Positions 6,968-7,351 of a stretch of 7,351 bases of DNA are shown here, piece by piece. The position numbers were made by a program, and so were the translations under genes. This DNA comes from Verrucomicrobiota bacterium (GTDB lineage Bacteria; Verrucomicrobiota; Verrucomicrobiia; Opitutales; Oceanipulchritudinaceae). Position 1 is the first letter of the stretch; every line of letters starts with the position of its first letter. The DNA lies in assembly GCA_009908535.1 (NCBI GenBank), contig JAAAOD010000118.1, forward strand, positions 1 through 7,351, in the 5' to 3' direction. The notes below the pieces were generated by a model. The model searched no databases. It was not told the DNA's origin and saw only the letters and a list, made by a program, of their open reading frames with translations.

Positions 6968-7094
6968 GGCGCAGGGAGCGCGCCGCGAGGGCTGCTTTAC
7001 GGGGTGGCGAGACCGCGATAGCGGTTCGGCATGCGTGGTCCGAACGGCTGTCGCTCGTTCGCTACGAGCGGTTCGGCCCCATTCCCAGGGGCTC
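6968..7094. repeat. 127-bp structured direct repeat, copy B
   Basis: This is the second copy of the element at 6106-6232, in the same orientation and 862 bp downstream, with differences at 7006, 7011, 7012, 7081 and 7087. It keeps all the inverted repeats of copy A. The central hairpin has an ACCGC-GATA-GCGGT stem (7012-7025), and the nested CCGAAC/GTTCGG hairpin spans about 7040-7076. It begins 112 bp upstream of the antitoxin start codon of the first TA operon and ends 179 bp before the second antitoxin gene. Open frames through it encode arginine-rich peptides with no family resemblance. Confidence 0.9.
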
Positions 7095-7238
7095 CGCGCC
7101 GCCTTGCATGGTTTCTCGCGAATGACAAAGGCCCGCCAATGCCGGAAAGTGAATTCGCTGACAGGCAGTGGGTTGCCGGTGTTTGCGGGAATTTTCGCGC
7201 TTAGGGCAGGGGATGGAAGTGGCTGGGAAGTGGCTGGC
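7095..7238. other. Spacer between repeat copy B and the second TA locus
   Basis: No gene is convincing here on either strand. The only structure seen is a perfect 11-bp tandem duplication (GAAGTGGCTGG, 7216-7226 and 7227-7237) that ends right before the TTGACA of the next promoter candidate. Confidence 0.5.
7216..7237. repeat. 11-bp tandem direct repeat upstream of the second antitoxin gene
   Basis: GAAGTGGCTGG occurs twice head to tail with no gap. The second copy ends one base before the TTGACA at 7239. An 11-bp period is about one helical turn, so it could present two binding sites on the same DNA face, or it may be a simple slippage duplication. Confidence 0.6.
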
Positions 7239-7266
7239 TTGACAAAACAACCAAAATGGTTGTTTT
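7239..7266 (+). promoter_or_regulatory. Candidate promoter with overlapping 9-bp inverted-repeat operator
   Basis: A consensus TTGACA at 7239-7244 overlaps a perfect inverted repeat: AAAACAACC (7244-7252), 5-nt spacer, GGTTGTTTT (7258-7266). The repeat ends 7 nt before the ATG of a ribbon-helix-helix antitoxin, a family that represses its own operon by binding palindromes. The -10 region is poor (T-rich, about 7261-7266). The T-run after the palindrome also makes it look like a weak intrinsic terminator for plus-strand transcripts, but no upstream gene needs one. Confidence 0.5.
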
Positions 7267-7273
7267 TTTACCC

Positions 7274-7351
7274 ATGGCCTCGATCACGCTGAAAAATATT
7301 CCAGAGGACCTCCACTGGACCTTTAAGCGGAGGGCTCGCCAGCACGCGCGG
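7274..7351 (+). CDS. FitA/VapB-like ribbon-helix-helix antitoxin, 3' end cut by window
   Basis: Only the first 26 residues are present (MASITLKNIPEDLHWTFKRR, then ARQHAR). The N-terminal MASITLKNIPEDLH is the DNA-binding strand and first turn of the FitA/StbC-type ribbon-helix-helix antitoxins. In these a beta strand from each monomer enters the major groove and the following helix begins with the basic, R-rich segment seen here. The full proteins are about 75-90 residues and are normally followed by a PIN-domain toxin, which would lie just outside the window. No Shine-Dalgarno precedes the ATG; the upstream sequence is a T-run followed by CCC. If transcription starts near 7270 the message would be almost leaderless. 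Confidence in the family is good despite the truncation. Confidence 0.8.
   Translation, partial: MASITLKNIPEDLHWTFKRRARQHAR

Noticed and set aside
6106..7094. The 127-bp repeats as integron attC sites flanking a TA cassette
   Set aside because: The length and hairpins are reminiscent of attC sites, and TA cassettes are common in integrons. However, I find no canonical RYYYAAC / GTTRRRY core pair at the ends of either copy (the nearest words, GTTCGGC and GTTCGCT, violate the consensus) and no integrase in the window.

Overview
The window is GC-rich bacterial chromosome with tightly coding genes separated by a few repeat-bearing spacers. The protein types point tentatively to the Verrucomicrobiota or a related PVC lineage: an exported formylglycine-type sulfatase, a fused FAD/Fe-S dehydrogenase, a CSP41-like NAD epimerase, and small PIN and ribbon-helix-helix toxin-antitoxin (TA) genes. 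Shine-Dalgarno sequences are weak or absent before most starts. No rRNA, tRNA or phylogenetic marker is present, so this placement is an inference.

Left part (1-4839, minus strand). A large flavin/iron-sulfur D-2-hydroxyacid dehydrogenase of the YdiJ/GlcD type runs off the left edge and lacks only its C-terminal tail. A 379-bp spacer with no convincing gene separates it from an exported S1-type sulfatase of 566 residues with a Cys-type active site. The spacer argues against tight co-transcription.

Centre (4840-6013). The sulfatase is divergent from a plus-strand NAD-dependent epimerase/reductase. They share an AT-rich 163-bp control region with an overlapping, partly palindromic promoter-like sequence. 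A role in (sulfated) carbohydrate metabolism is plausible for the pair, but the substrates cannot be read from sequence.

Right part (6014-7351). This is a small accessory islet. A minus-strand type II TA operon (Phd/YefM-like antitoxin followed by a PIN-domain toxin) sits between two direct copies of a 127-bp, highly structured repeat (6106-6232 and 6968-7094; 122 of 127 positions identical, no gaps). Beyond the second copy a second TA locus begins on the plus strand: a FitA-like ribbon-helix-helix antitoxin, cut off by the window edge, preceded by a perfect 9-bp inverted repeat overlapping a consensus -35 box. The repeat-TA-repeat-TA layout is the most unusual feature. Each repeat copy can fold into several hairpins, two of which compete for the same strand, and recombination between the copies would remove exactly one TA operon. 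Canonical integron attC core sites were looked for and not found.
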